Source: Bacillota bacterium (GTDB lineage: Bacteria > Bacillota > Clostridia > Christensenellales > Borkfalkiaceae). Taken from it: a stretch of DNA of 64,000 bases. Position 1 is the stretch's first letter. Every line of letters begins with the position of its first letter. The position numbers were made by a program, and so were the translations under genes. Of the stretch, positions 27,331 to 36,683 are shown piece after piece. Under the pieces are notes generated by a model. It was not told the origin of the DNA. It saw only the letters and a list, made by a program, of their open reading frames with translations, and searched no databases. The stretch spans positions 8,932-72,931 of the forward strand of contig QAKE01000042.1 of NCBI GenBank assembly GCA_003343995.1, in the 5' to 3' direction.

Positions 27331-30300
27331 AAGAACAGACATCAAAAAAATACTCGTTATCGGCAGCGGCCCGATCGTCATCGGACAGGCCGCGGAATTC
27401 GACTACGCCGGCACGCAGGCGTGCTTGGCGCTCAAAGAGGAAGGCTACGAGGTGGTTTTGGTCAACTCCAACCCCGCCACCATCATGACCGACACGCAGA
27501 CGGCGGACAAGGTTTATATGGAGCCGCTCACCTTGGAATACCTCGGTAAAATCCTGCGTTACGAACGCCCCGACGCCATTATCCCCGGCATCGGCGGGCA
27601 GACGGGGCTGAACCTCGCCATGCAGCTCGCGAAGAAAGGGGTTTTGGACGAATGTCACGTGGAACTGCTCGGCACGCCGCGTCGCAGCATCGAGCGGGCG
27701 GAAGATCGGGAACTGTTTAAGGAACTCTGCGAAGAGCTCGGCGAACCGGTTCTGCCGAGCTTGATTGCCACCAGCATGGAAGAGGGCGTCGCCGCGGCGG
27801 AAAAAATCGGCTATCCCGTGGTGCTGCGCCCCGCGTTTACGCTGGGCGGCACGGGCGGCGGCTTTGCCGACAACGAGGAAGAACTGCGCGAAATACTGAA
27901 AAACGCCCTCGTGCTTTCCCCCGTGGGGCAGGTGCTCGTGGAAAAGAGCATCAAGGGCTTTAAGGAAATCGAATTCGAGGTGATGCGCGACGAAAACGAC
28001 ACCGCCATCACCGTATGCAGCATGGAAAACGTCGATCCCGTCGGCATTCATACCGGCGATTCCATCGTCGTCGCGCCGGCGCAGACGCTCACCAAAAAGG
28101 AGTTCGACATGCTGCGTGACAGCGCGTTGAAAATCATCCGCGCGCTGAAAATCGCCGGCGGGTGCAACGTGCAGTTCGCCCTCGATCCGGAATCGTTCGA
28201 TTATTATCTCATCGAAGTCAATCCTCGCGTTTCCCGTTCCTCGGCGCTGGCGTCCAAGGCGAGCGGCTATCCCATCGCGCGGGTGACGGCAAAGGTGGCG
28301 GTGGGCTTGCACCTCGACGAAATCCGCCTCGCCAACACGCCCGCCTGTTTCGAGCCGGCGATCGATTACGTCGTCACCAAAGTGGCGCGGTTCCCCTTCG
28401 ATAAATTCGCGGGGGCGTCCAATAAGCTCAGCACCCAGATGAAGGCGACGGGCGAGGTGATGAGCGCCGGCAGAACGATCGAGGAGAGCTTGTTAAAAGC
28501 CGTGCGTTCGCTGGAAACGGGGGTATGCCACGTGCACAGCGCCAAGTTCGACAAAACGCCGACGGCGGAACTTTACGCCTATATCAAGGACGGGCGGGAC
28601 GATCGGCTTTTCGCGGTGTGCGAACTGCTCCGCCGCGGCGAGCGCGCGGAAAGCATATCCGCCGTCACGAAAATAGACATGCTCTTTTTGGATAAATTCC
28701 GCAACATTGTGGAATACGAAAAGGTCGTCGCCGAAAACAAGGGCGAATTAAGCGTGCTCCGTCAGGCGAAGAAAATCGGCTTTTCCGATAAATTCATCGC
28801 AAAACTCTGGAAAACGGAGGAGAGCGAAATATACGGCATGCGCAAAAAGAACGGCATTTTCCCCGTGTATAAGATGATCGATTCCTGTTCGGGGGAATTT
28901 GTCGGCTACGTGCCCTATCTTTATTCCACTTACGAAGAAGAAAACGAATCGGCGGTGGAGAACCGCAAAAAAATCGTCGTGCTGGGCAGCGGGCCCATCC
29001 GCATCGGGCAGGGCGTGGAATTCGACTATTCCACCGTGCACGCCGTAAAGACCATCAAGGAAAACGGCTACGAGGCGATCATCATCAACAATAACCCCGA
29101 AACGGTTTCCACCGACTACACGACGAGCGACAAGCTTTACTTCGAGCCGCTCACCGTCGAGGACGTGATGAATGTTCTGGAGCTGGAAAAACCCGACGGC
29201 GTCATCGTGTCGCTCGGCGGGCAGACGGCGATCAACCTCGCCGCGGGGCTTGCGGAAAAGGGCGTTAAAATCATCGGCACCGACGTGGACGCCATCGAAA
29301 AGGCGGAAAACCGCGACGCGTTCGAGCGTATCATGAACGAGCTGGGCATTCCCGAACCCAAAGGGCGGGCGGTCACCAACATAGAAGACGGCGTGCGCGC
29401 GGCGAAGGAAATCGGCTATCCCGTGCTCGTGCGCCCCAGCTACGTTTTAGGCGGCAGGGCGATGCAGATCGTCGGCAACGAGGATTCTTTGCGCTACTAT
29501 CTCGAAAACGCCGTTAAAATCGACGAAAAACAGCCGGTGCTCGTCGATAAGTACATCGTCGGCAAGGAACTCGAAGTGGACGCCGTTTGCGACGGCAAGG
29601 ACGTGTTCGTGCCGGGGATCATGGAACTCGTGGAAAAAACCGGCATACACTCGGGCGATTCCATCAGCGTTTATCCCACGTTCAGCGTCAGCCAAAAGGT
29701 GAAGGACACCATTCTGGATTACACCGTAAAGCTGGGGCTTGGCATCGGCATCGTCGGGCTTTATAACATTCAGTTTATCGTCGATAAGGACGAAAACGTG
29801 TTCGTCATCGAGGTCAACCCCCGTTCTTCGAGAACGGTGCCCTTCCTTTCCAAGGCGACGGGCTACAATCTCGCGGACATCGGCACGCTGGTCATCTTGG
29901 GCAAGAGCCTGAAAGAGCAGGGCTTCGATAAAATCTATCCCGAAGAAAAAACGCGCTGGTACGTGAAAGCGCCCGCCTTCTCGTTCTCTAAAATCAGCGG
30001 GCTGGACGCTTACCTTTCGCCGGAAATGAAATCGACGGGGGAGGCGATCGGCTACGATAAAAAACTCACCCGCGCCCTTTACAAGGCGTTGCAGGCGAGC
30101 GGCATGAACGTGGCGAACTACGGCACGATCCTCGTTACCGTGTGCGACGGTGACAAGGAGGAGGCGCTGCCCCTCGTGCGCCGCTTTTATAACCTCGGCT
30201 TCAACATCGAGGCGACGGAGGGCACGGCGAAGTTCTTGAAGCAAAACGGCATCCGCACGAGGATCAAGGGCAAGCTGAGCGACGGCAAGAGCGACATTTT

Positions 30301-30505
30301 GGAATCGATCCGCAAGGGCTACGTCAACTACGTCATCAACACGCGGGACGTCGATTCGGTTTCCCAGCAGTCGGACGGTTATCTCATCCGCCGCTGCGCC
30401 GTGGAAAACAACGTCACTATGTTCACCGCGCTCGACACCGTGCGAGTACTGCTCGACGTGCTGGAAGAAATCACCATCACCATTTCCACCATAGACGGAG
30501 AGTGA
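27323..30505 (+). CDS. carB: Carbamoyl-phosphate synthase large subunit
   Basis: 1060 residues with two ATP-grasp halves. The first is marked by VIGSGPIVIGQAAEFDYAG, RPAFTLGGTGGG and IEVNPRVSRSSAL; the second by LGSGPIRIGQGVEFDYST, RPSYVLGGRAMQ and VIEVNPRSSRTVPF. The C-terminal allosteric MGS-like domain is present (about 930-1060). It makes carbamoyl phosphate from bicarbonate, two ATP and ammonia. All ATP-site motifs look intact, in contrast to the partner CarA. No separate arginine-specific copy is seen in the window. Confidence 0.97.
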   Translation: MPKRTDIKKILVIGSGPIVIGQAAEFDYAGTQACLALKEEGYEVVLVNSNPATIMTDTQTADKVYMEPLTLEYLGKILRYERPDAIIPGIGGQTGLNLAMQLAKKGVLDECHVELLGTPRRSIERAEDRELFKELCEELGEPVLPSLIATSMEEGVAAAEKIGYPVVLRPAFTLGGTGGGFADNEEELREILKNALVLSPVGQVLVEKSIKGFKEIEFEVMRDENDTAITVCSMENVDPVGIHTGDSIVVAPAQTLTKKEFDMLRDSALKIIRALKIAGGCNVQFALDPESFDYYLIEVNPRVSRSSALASKASGYPIARVTAKVAVGLHLDEIRLANTPACFEPAIDYVVTKVARFPFDKFAGASNKLSTQMKATGEVMSAGRTIEESLLKAVRSLETGVCHVHSAKFDKTPTAELYAYIKDGRDDRLFAVCELLRRGERAESISAVTKIDMLFLDKFRNIVEYEKVVAENKGELSVLRQAKKIGFSDKFIAKLWKTEESEIYGMRKKNGIFPVYKMIDSCSGEFVGYVPYLYSTYEEENESAVENRKKIVVLGSGPIRIGQGVEFDYSTVHAVKTIKENGYEAIIINNNPETVSTDYTTSDKLYFEPLTVEDVMNVLELEKPDGVIVSLGGQTAINLAAGLAEKGVKIIGTDVDAIEKAENRDAFERIMNELGIPEPKGRAVTNIEDGVRAAKEIGYPVLVRPSYVLGGRAMQIVGNEDSLRYYLENAVKIDEKQPVLVDKYIVGKELEVDAVCDGKDVFVPGIMELVEKTGIHSGDSISVYPTFSVSQKVKDTILDYTVKLGLGIGIVGLYNIQFIVDKDENVFVIEVNPRSSRTVPFLSKATGYNLADIGTLVILGKSLKEQGFDKIYPEEKTRWYVKAPAFSFSKISGLDAYLSPEMKSTGEAIGYDKKLTRALYKALQASGMNVANYGTILVTVCDGDKEEALPLVRRFYNLGFNIEATEGTAKFLKQNGIRTRIKGKLSDGKSDILESIRKGYVNYVINTRDVDSVSQQSDGYLIRRCAVENNVTMFTALDTVRVLLDVLEEITITISTIDGE

Positions 30506-30506
30506 C

Positions 30507-31226
30507 ATGCAATACTATACCGTAACGGAAAACGTAAACATCGCGAAAAGCGTATATCGGATGACGCTTGCGGGCGACACGGGTAAAATTGCCGCCGCGG
30601 GGCAGTTTATCAATATCAAAATCGAAAATCTGTTTCTCCGCCGCCCCATTTCCGTGTGCGATTATAACGAAAAGGAAATCACAATCATCTATAAGGTCGT
30701 CGGCAAGGGTACGGAAAAGCTGAGCGAGATGCCCGTCGGAAGGAAGTTGGACGTTTTAACGGGCTTGGGCAACGGCTACGATTTGGCGCCGAGCGGCGAA
30801 AAGCCGCTGCTTATCGGCGGCGGCGTCGGCGTGCCGCCCTTATATAACCTCGCCAAAAAACTCCTCGCCGCGGGGAAAATGGTAACGGTGATTTTAGGGT
30901 TCAACACCGCCGAAGAGGTCTTTTACGAAGATCGGTTCAAAGCGCTCGGGGCGGAGGTGTTCGTCACCACCGCGGACGGCAGTTACGGCACGAAGGGGTT
31001 CGTGACGGCGATCAAGCCGGAATATTCCTATGTGTACGCCTGCGGGCCGGAGCCGATGCTCAAAGCGGTGTACGCCGCCTACGAGGGGAGCGGACAGTTT
31101 TCCTTTGAAGAGCGCATGGGGTGCGGGTTCGGCGCGTGCATGGGCTGCACCTGCAAGACGAAGTACGGCAACAAGCGTATCTGCAAGGACGGACCGGTGC
31201 TGAAAAAGGAGGAAATCGTATGGTAG
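30507..31226 (+). CDS. pyrK: Dihydroorotate dehydrogenase B electron-transfer subunit
   Basis: 239 residues. FAD-binding RRPISVCDYNEKE, the NAD-binding GGGVGVPPLYNLAKKL, and a C-terminal [2Fe-2S] motif with cysteines in ERMGCGFGACMGCTC and ICKDGP. PyrK passes electrons from dihydroorotate oxidation in PyrD to NAD+. ATG begins one base after the carB stop. The final bases overlap pyrD. Confidence 0.95.
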   Translation: MQYYTVTENVNIAKSVYRMTLAGDTGKIAAAGQFINIKIENLFLRRPISVCDYNEKEITIIYKVVGKGTEKLSEMPVGRKLDVLTGLGNGYDLAPSGEKPLLIGGGVGVPPLYNLAKKLLAAGKMVTVILGFNTAEEVFYEDRFKALGAEVFVTTADGSYGTKGFVTAIKPEYSYVYACGPEPMLKAVYAAYEGSGQFSFEERMGCGFGACMGCTCKTKYGNKRICKDGPVLKKEEIVW

Positions 31227-32134
31227 ACACGAAAGTCGTTTTATCGGGTTTAACCCTCGATAACCCCGTCATTCCCGCCAGCGGCACCTTCGGGTTCGGC
31301 TACGAATTCAACGAATTTTACGATATAAACATACTCGGCAGCATCGCGCTCAAGGGCACGACGAAGGACGGGCGTTTCGGCAACCCCACGCCGCGCATCG
31401 CGGAGTGTACGGAAGGTCTTTTGAACAGCGTGGGGCTGCAAAACCCCGGCGTGCACAAGGTCGTCGAAGAGGAACTGCCCAAACTGAAAAAGGTATTTCA
31501 TAAAAAAGCGGTTGCCAACGTCAGCGGCTTTTCCGCGGAGGAATACGCGTATACCGCCGCCCTCCTCGATAAAGAGGACTGCGTCGGGCTCATCGAGCTC
31601 AACGTCAGCTGTCCCAACGTGCACGACGGCGGCATGAGCTTCGGCGTCGATCCCAAGAAGGTGGAGGAGGTCACCCGCGCCGTGAAGGCGGCGGTGAAAA
31701 AGCCCCTCTACGTAAAGCTCACGCCCAACGTTTCCGATATAACGGCGACGGCGCTCGCGGCGAAACGCGGCGGCGCGGACGGGCTGGCGCTCATCAACAC
31801 CCTGCTCGGAATGCGCATCGATTTGAAGAAGAGATCGCCCGTGCTCGCCAACAAGAAGGGCGGCTTTTCCGGCAGGGCGGTGTTTCCCGTGGCGGTGCGC
31901 ATGGTGTACGAGGCGTATGAGGCGACGGGACTGCCGATCATCGGCATGGGCGGCGTTTCTACCGCCGAGGACGTGCTGGAAATGATGTTCGCGGGCGCTT
32001 CCGCCGTGGAAGTGGGCGCGGAAAACTTAATCAATCCCTACGCGTGCAAGGAAATCATCGAAGACTTGCCGCGCGTTATGGAAAAATACGGCGTAAAAGC
32101 ATTAAAGGATATTATAGGAGCGGCACATCAATGA
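31220..32134 (+). CDS. pyrD: Dihydroorotate dehydrogenase B catalytic subunit (class 1B)
   Basis: 304 residues from ATG 31220, seven bases before the pyrK end and preceded by AAGGAGG; the frame runs 99 nt further upstream without a ribosome binding site. FMN enzyme with PASGTFGFG, SVGLQNPG, the active Cys in ELNVSCPNVHDGG and the FMN-phosphate motif PIIGMGGVSTAEDV. The Cys base plus adjacent pyrK mark it as the NAD-linked class 1B type. Confidence 0.96.
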   Translation: MVDTKVVLSGLTLDNPVIPASGTFGFGYEFNEFYDINILGSIALKGTTKDGRFGNPTPRIAECTEGLLNSVGLQNPGVHKVVEEELPKLKKVFHKKAVANVSGFSAEEYAYTAALLDKEDCVGLIELNVSCPNVHDGGMSFGVDPKKVEEVTRAVKAAVKKPLYVKLTPNVSDITATALAAKRGGADGLALINTLLGMRIDLKKRSPVLANKKGGFSGRAVFPVAVRMVYEAYEATGLPIIGMGGVSTAEDVLEMMFAGASAVEVGAENLINPYACKEIIEDLPRVMEKYGVKALKDIIGAAHQ

Positions 32135-32826
32135 AAGACGTAATCATCGCACTCGATTTTGCAAACAGAGCGGACACCTTCGCTTTTTTGGATAAATTCA
32201 CCGAGGAAAAGCCCTTCGTGAAAATCGGCATGGAGCTTTTCTATGCGGAAGGCCCGTCGATCGTACGGGAAATCAAGGCGCGCGGGCATAAAATCTTCCT
32301 CGATCTGAAACTGCACGACATTCCCAATACCGTAAAAAAGGCGATGAAAGTACTTTCGTCTTTGGACGTGGACATGACCAATCTGCACGCCTCCGGCACG
32401 TCCGCCATGATGCGCGGCGCGCTCGAAGGGCTTACGCGTCCCGACGGCAGCCGTCCGCTGCTGATCGCGGTAACGCAGCTCACCAGCACCTCTCAGGAGG
32501 CGATGGAGCAGGATATTTTAATCGAAAAACCCATCGACGAGGTGGTGATGCATTACGCCGCAACGGCAAGCCGCGCGGGATTGGACGGCGTGGTGTGCTC
32601 GCCGCTGGAGGCGGGCAAGGTGCACGGCGCGTGCGGCGAAAGATTTTTGACCGTAACCCCCGGCGTGCGGTTCGCGGAGGGGGATAAGGGAGATCAGGTC
32701 CGCGTGACCACGCCGGCGAAGGCGCGGGAGCTCGGTTCGGATTATATCGTCGTCGGGCGCCCGATCACCGCGGCGGAAAACCCCGTGGAGGCGTACCGCC
32801 GCTGCGTAAAGGAATTTTTAGGTTAA
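32131..32826 (+). CDS. pyrF: Orotidine 5'-phosphate decarboxylase
   Basis: 231 residues from ATG 32131, which overlaps the pyrD stop as ATGA. The catalytic tetrad motif is FLDLKLHDIPNTV (Asp-x-Lys-x2-Asp). VCSPLEAGKVH, TVTPGVRFA and YIVVGRPITAA complete the family pattern. It decarboxylates OMP to UMP. The upstream extension of the frame lies inside pyrD and is not used. Confidence 0.96.
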   Translation: MKDVIIALDFANRADTFAFLDKFTEEKPFVKIGMELFYAEGPSIVREIKARGHKIFLDLKLHDIPNTVKKAMKVLSSLDVDMTNLHASGTSAMMRGALEGLTRPDGSRPLLIAVTQLTSTSQEAMEQDILIEKPIDEVVMHYAATASRAGLDGVVCSPLEAGKVHGACGERFLTVTPGVRFAEGDKGDQVRVTTPAKARELGSDYIVVGRPITAAENPVEAYRRCVKEFLG

Positions 32827-32836
32827 GGAGAGAGCT

Positions 32837-33466
32837 ATGAAAGAAAAAATCGCAAAAGATTTACTGTCTATCGGCGCGGTGTTCCTGCGCCCCGAACAGC
32901 CCTTTACTTGGGCGAGCGGCATCAAAAGCCCCATTTACTGCGACAACCGTTTAACGCTCACTTCCCCCGAAGTGAGAAACGACGTGGAAAACGGACTCGT
33001 CGCGCTCATTCGGGAGCACTATCCCGAGGCGGAAGTGCTGATGGGCACGAGCACGGCGGGCATCGCGCACGCGGCGATCTGCGGGCACATTCTGCAAATG
33101 CCCATGGGTTACGTGCGCGGCGGCGCGAAGGACCACGGCAGAACCAACCAAATCGAAGGCAGGCTCGATAAAGGGCAAAAGGTCGTCGTGGTGGAGGATC
33201 TCATTTCCACCGGCGGCAGCGCCGTCGAGGTGGTGGACGCTCTGCGCGCGGCGGGCGCGGAAGTGCTCGGCGTCGTCAGCATCTTCACCTACGGCATGAA
33301 AAAAGGGCTGGAAAGGCTCGCCGCCGCCGACGTGAAAAACGTCAGCCTGTGCGATCTCGACAGCCTTGTGGAAGTCGCCGCGAAGGAAGGTTACATCAAA
33401 CCGGAAGACAAGGCGCGGCTGATCCGTTTCAGAAACAACCCGTCGGACGAAAGCTGGATAGGATAG
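32837..33466 (+). CDS. pyrE: Orotate phosphoribosyltransferase
   Basis: 209 residues. The PRPP-binding motif is VVVVEDLISTGGSA and the N-terminal substrate loop is FTWASGIKSPIYCDNR, with the mobile-loop lysine in RGGAKDHGRTNQIEG. It makes OMP from orotate and PRPP. It follows pyrF by 10 nt with AAGGAGAG. Confidence 0.96.
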   Translation: MKEKIAKDLLSIGAVFLRPEQPFTWASGIKSPIYCDNRLTLTSPEVRNDVENGLVALIREHYPEAEVLMGTSTAGIAHAAICGHILQMPMGYVRGGAKDHGRTNQIEGRLDKGQKVVVVEDLISTGGSAVEVVDALRAAGAEVLGVVSIFTYGMKKGLERLAAADVKNVSLCDLDSLVEVAAKEGYIKPEDKARLIRFRNNPSDESWIG

Positions 33467-33476
33467 GAGAGGGCGT

Positions 33477-34541
33477 ATGCGGCATTTACTGGACATCACC
33501 GATTTGAGCGTGGAGGAAATCGAGGAGCTTGCCCGCACCGCGGAGGACATTGCCGAGCATCCCGAACGCTATGCCGACCGCTGCAAGGGCAAAAAGCTCG
33601 TCACGCTGTTTTTCGAGCCGAGCACGCGCACGCGTATGAGCTTCGAGGCGGCGATGTGGGAGCTGGGCGGCAGCGTCATCAGCTGTACGGACATGAGCAC
33701 TTCCTCCGTCGTCAAGGGGGAAACGCTCGCCGACACCATGCGGGTAGTGGCAAACTACGCCGACGTGGTGGCGATGCGCCATCCTTACGAGGGGGCGGCG
33801 TACGTGGCGTCGCTGAAATCGCCCGTGCCCGTCATCAACGCGGGGGACGGCGGGCACTGCCACCCCACGCAGACGCTGGCGGATCTGCTCACGGTGCACC
33901 GAGAGCTCGGCAGGTTCGACGACCTCACCGTCGGGCTTTGCGGCGATTTGAAATACGGCAGAACGGTGCATTCGCTCATCAACGCCATGCTGCGCTACCG
34001 CAACGTAAAATTCGTGCTCATCTCGCCGGAGGAATTGAAACTGCCCGATTACGAGCTCGACGCGCTGAAAAAAGCCGGCGCGCCGTTTGAGGAGGTGCGC
34101 GATCTGGAAAGCGCTCTTCCCGCCCTCGACGTGCTCTACATGACGCGCGTTCAGCGCGAACGGTTCGACGACGCGGAGGCGTACGAGCGGGTGAAGGACT
34201 GCTACGTTTTAAACGCGGAAAAGCTGTCCGCCGCCAAAAAAGACATGATCGTCATGCACCCGCTGCCGCGCGTCAACGAAATTTCCGCCGACGTGGACGA
34301 CGATCCGCGCGCGGCGTACTTCCGCCAGACGATGAACGGCAAGCTGATGCGCATGGCGCTCATCTTAAAACTGCTTAAGGAAAAGGCTCTGCCGTCCGCC
34401 GCCGAAAAGAAAACCTTCGTCGACGGCGGAAGATGCGGCAATAAAAAATGCATCACGAGGCTGGAGAAACTGCCGCAGATATATCTCGAGGAAAACGGCG
34501 TGAAAAGATGCGCCTACTGCGAAGCGCGCCGGAATCCGTAA
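33477..34541 (+). CDS. pyrB: Aspartate carbamoyltransferase with C-terminal PyrI-like zinc ribbon
   Basis: 354 residues, about 45 longer than a plain PyrB. The catalytic part is complete: FFEPSTRTRMSFEAAMW, STSSVVKGETLADT (includes the active-site loop Lys), HPTQTLADLL and HPLPRVNEI. The tail after residue 315 holds C320-x4-C325 (RCGNKKCITR) and C345-x2-C348 (RCAYCEA). This is the spacing and wording of the zinc domain of the regulatory subunit PyrI (C-x4-C, then C-x2-C followed by E). The nucleotide-binding allosteric domain of PyrI is absent and no pyrI gene is nearby. It condenses carbamoyl phosphate with aspartate. Last gene of the operon. Confidence 0.95.
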   Translation: MRHLLDITDLSVEEIEELARTAEDIAEHPERYADRCKGKKLVTLFFEPSTRTRMSFEAAMWELGGSVISCTDMSTSSVVKGETLADTMRVVANYADVVAMRHPYEGAAYVASLKSPVPVINAGDGGHCHPTQTLADLLTVHRELGRFDDLTVGLCGDLKYGRTVHSLINAMLRYRNVKFVLISPEELKLPDYELDALKKAGAPFEEVRDLESALPALDVLYMTRVQRERFDDAEAYERVKDCYVLNAEKLSAAKKDMIVMHPLPRVNEISADVDDDPRAAYFRQTMNGKLMRMALILKLLKEKALPSAAEKKTFVDGGRCGNKKCITRLEKLPQIYLEENGVKRCAYCEARRNP

Positions 34542-34563
34542 CGGAAAAACTTGCGGCAATCGA

Positions 34564-34592
34564 TTGCCAAAAAGGGCGCGATATTGTATAAT
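34564..34592 (+). promoter_or_regulatory. Promoter of azlCD
   Basis: TTGCCA (34564-34569), a 17-nt spacer and perfect TATAAT (34587-34592). The hairpin at 34596-34619 begins at the expected transcription start. Confidence 0.75.
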
Positions 34593-34595
34593 GTT

Positions 34596-34630
34596 AGCAC
34601 GGTTGAAAACAATCGTGCTTTATTTTTTAT
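34596..34630 (+). terminator. Terminator of the pyrimidine operon, lying on the azlC transcription start
   Basis: AGCACGGTT (34596-34604) pairs with AATCGTGCT (34611-34619; one G-T pair), loop GAAAAC, then a T-rich tract to 34629. It is 55 nt after the pyrB stop. It would also form the extreme 5' end of the azlC transcript. Confidence 0.75.
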
Positions 34631-34640
34631 CGGAGATCAA

Positions 34641-35390
34641 ATGAAAAACGGCTGGATCGTCAAAAAGGCTTTCAAAAAGACCGTGCCCGTCCTCATCGGC
34701 TATCTGTTTTTGGGGTTTTCCTTCGGCGTGCTGCTCACGACGTCGGGGTTCGATTTATGGTTCGCGCCGGTGATGAGCGTCACGCTTTACGCGGGCTCCA
34801 TGCAGTTTGTGGCGATCGAGCTGATGCTCGGCGCCTTCAACCTCGTCAACGCCGCGATTATGACGCTGCTCGTCAACGCGCGGCACCTCTTTTACGGGCT
34901 GAGCCTCATCGAAAAGTACAAGGGAACGGGGCTTTATAAAATTTACCTGATGTTCGGGCTGACCGACGAAACGTACGCCCTCGTTTCCTCTTTGGAAGAA
35001 CCCAAGGGCAAAGATACGACGAAACTTTACTTTTACATTACCTTGTTCGACCACATCTACTGGATTTTGGGCGGACTGCTCGGCGCGACGGTGGGCACGC
35101 TCTTTTCCTTCCCTTCCGAAGGGTTGGAATTTACCATGACGGCGCTATTTCTGATTATCTTTACGGAACAGTGGGAGGCGAGCAAAACCCACGTGCCCGC
35201 GCTTTGCGGCGTCGCGGTCACCTTGGCGTGCCTGTTGCTTTTCGGTACGGAATATTTTCTCATCTTCACGATGGTGATTCTGCTGTTATTGCTCACCGCG
35301 CTGAGAAAGAAACTCGAGCCCAAAGAGGCGGCGTTGCCTCCGGACACGCTGAACGCCGAGGAAAAAACGGGCGACGGAGGGGAACGATGA
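34641..35390 (+). CDS. azlC: Branched-chain amino acid exporter, AzlC subunit
   Basis: 249 residues from ATG 34641 (CGGAGA upstream); an earlier in-frame ATG at 34551 lies before the promoter and is unlikely. About five to six transmembrane helices, with the AzlC landmarks PVLIGYLFLGFSFGVLL, YAGSMQFVAIELM, LLVNARHLFYGLS and GLTDETYAL. AzlC with AzlD exports branched-chain amino acids and analogues. The stop overlaps azlD as ATGA. Confidence 0.92.
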   Translation: MKNGWIVKKAFKKTVPVLIGYLFLGFSFGVLLTTSGFDLWFAPVMSVTLYAGSMQFVAIELMLGAFNLVNAAIMTLLVNARHLFYGLSLIEKYKGTGLYKIYLMFGLTDETYALVSSLEEPKGKDTTKLYFYITLFDHIYWILGGLLGATVGTLFSFPSEGLEFTMTALFLIIFTEQWEASKTHVPALCGVAVTLACLLLFGTEYFLIFTMVILLLLLTALRKKLEPKEAALPPDTLNAEEKTGDGGER

Positions 35391-35713
35391 CCACTTCGCA
35401 GCTGCTTTTGACGATTTCGGTGATCGCCGTCGTCACCTTTCTCACCCGCTCGCTGGCGTTCGTCGCCTTCGGCGGAAAGAAAATCCCCAAATACGTCAAA
35501 TATCTCGGTTACGTTCTGCCCACCGCGATCATCGGCATGCTGGTGGTGTACTGCTTCAAAGATACCGCCGTACTGCAATATCCCTACGGGATTCCCGAAC
35601 TCATCGCGGGCGTAGCGGTCGTAGCCCTGCATAAATGGAAACATAACCTGCTCCTGAGCATGCTGGTCGGCACGGCGCTTTATATGGTGCTGGTGCAGTT
35701 GGTATTCGTATAA
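35387..35713 (+). CDS. azlD: Branched-chain amino acid exporter, AzlD subunit
   Basis: 108 residues with four hydrophobic segments. LLLTISVIAVVTFLTRSLAF near the start and YVLPTAIIGMLVVYCF in the middle are typical of the AzlD family. Coupled to azlC by the ATGA overlap and preceded by GGAGGGGA. It is the small obligatory partner of the exporter. Confidence 0.92.
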   Translation: MTTSQLLLTISVIAVVTFLTRSLAFVAFGGKKIPKYVKYLGYVLPTAIIGMLVVYCFKDTAVLQYPYGIPELIAGVAVVALHKWKHNLLLSMLVGTALYMVLVQLVFV

Positions 35714-35751
35714 ACGGGCGGGAAAGAGAATATATTACAAGAGGTGCAATC

Positions 35752-36660
35752 ATGAACATCGAAAAACTATACCCCGAAACCAAGGATTTCATCTGGGGCG
35801 GCAACAAACTGAAGGCGTACGGCAAAACCACCGATAAAGCGTGCATCGCGGAAAGCTGGGAGCTTTCCTTTCACCCCGCCGGACCGAGCCGCCTTGCGGA
35901 CGGCAGAACGCTCGCCGAAGCGGCGCAAAAATCCGATTGGGGGGAGAACGCGGAAAGATTCCCCTTTTTCCCCGTGCTGATCAAATTCATCGATTCGGCG
36001 GATAATCTCTCCGTGCAGGTGCACCCTTCCGACGATTACGCCCTGAAAAACGAAGGGCAGTTCGGCAAAACGGAAATGTGGTACATCGTGGAAGCGGAAG
36101 CGGGCGCGGGCATCTATCTCGGCTTTAAAAAGGACGTTTCCGCGGAGGAATTCGGCAAGGCGATAGCGGAAAACACCGTGCTCGATTTGCTCAATTTCTA
36201 TCCCGTGAAAAAGGGCGAGCATTATTTCATCGCGTCGGGTACGGTGCATGCCATCGGCAAGGGCTGCGTGATCGCGGAAATTCAGCAAAACAGCAATCTC
36301 ACCTACCGCGTGTACGATTACGACAGAAAGGATGCCTCCGGCAAGGGGCGGGAACTGCACGTGGAAAAGGCGAAAAAGGTTACGAATTTGCATAAATTCG
36401 TAAACGAACCGCTGAACGAGGACGTCGACGGCGGCAAGCTGATCGGCAAATGCGAGTATTTCACCGTGGCGAAATACCGCGTTTCCGGCGAAAAAACGCT
36501 TTCGGCAAATCAAAAGAGTTTCAACGCCGTCACCTTTGTGGACGGCGAAGGAAAAATCGACGGCGCGGCGGCGAAACGGGGCGACACCTTTTTCGTGCCC
36601 GCGGGTTACGGCGAGTATCGGATTTGCGGGAACGCGGAAATACTCGTAACGCAAGTATAA
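35752..36660 (+). CDS. manA: Mannose-6-phosphate isomerase, class I
   Basis: 302 residues of the short type I family. Zinc-site motifs: LSVQVHPSDDYA (Gln and His), TEMWYIVEAE (Glu) and FIASGTVHAIGKG (His). WGGNKLKAYGK and ESWELSFHPAGPS form the substrate face. It interconverts mannose-6-P and fructose-6-P. Start ATG 35752 follows AAGAGGTG. It lies 38 nt after azlD, so possibly in the same transcript. Confidence 0.95.
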   Translation: MNIEKLYPETKDFIWGGNKLKAYGKTTDKACIAESWELSFHPAGPSRLADGRTLAEAAQKSDWGENAERFPFFPVLIKFIDSADNLSVQVHPSDDYALKNEGQFGKTEMWYIVEAEAGAGIYLGFKKDVSAEEFGKAIAENTVLDLLNFYPVKKGEHYFIASGTVHAIGKGCVIAEIQQNSNLTYRVYDYDRKDASGKGRELHVEKAKKVTNLHKFVNEPLNEDVDGGKLIGKCEYFTVAKYRVSGEKTLSANQKSFNAVTFVDGEGKIDGAAAKRGDTFFVPAGYGEYRICGNAEILVTQV

Positions 36661-36683
36661 CGCCTGTTCGGCGGGGAGGATGG

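Noticed and set aside
29447..30508. 353-codon minus-strand frame opposite carB
   Set aside because: Antisense shadow of the second ATP-grasp half; no start signal or recognisable domain.
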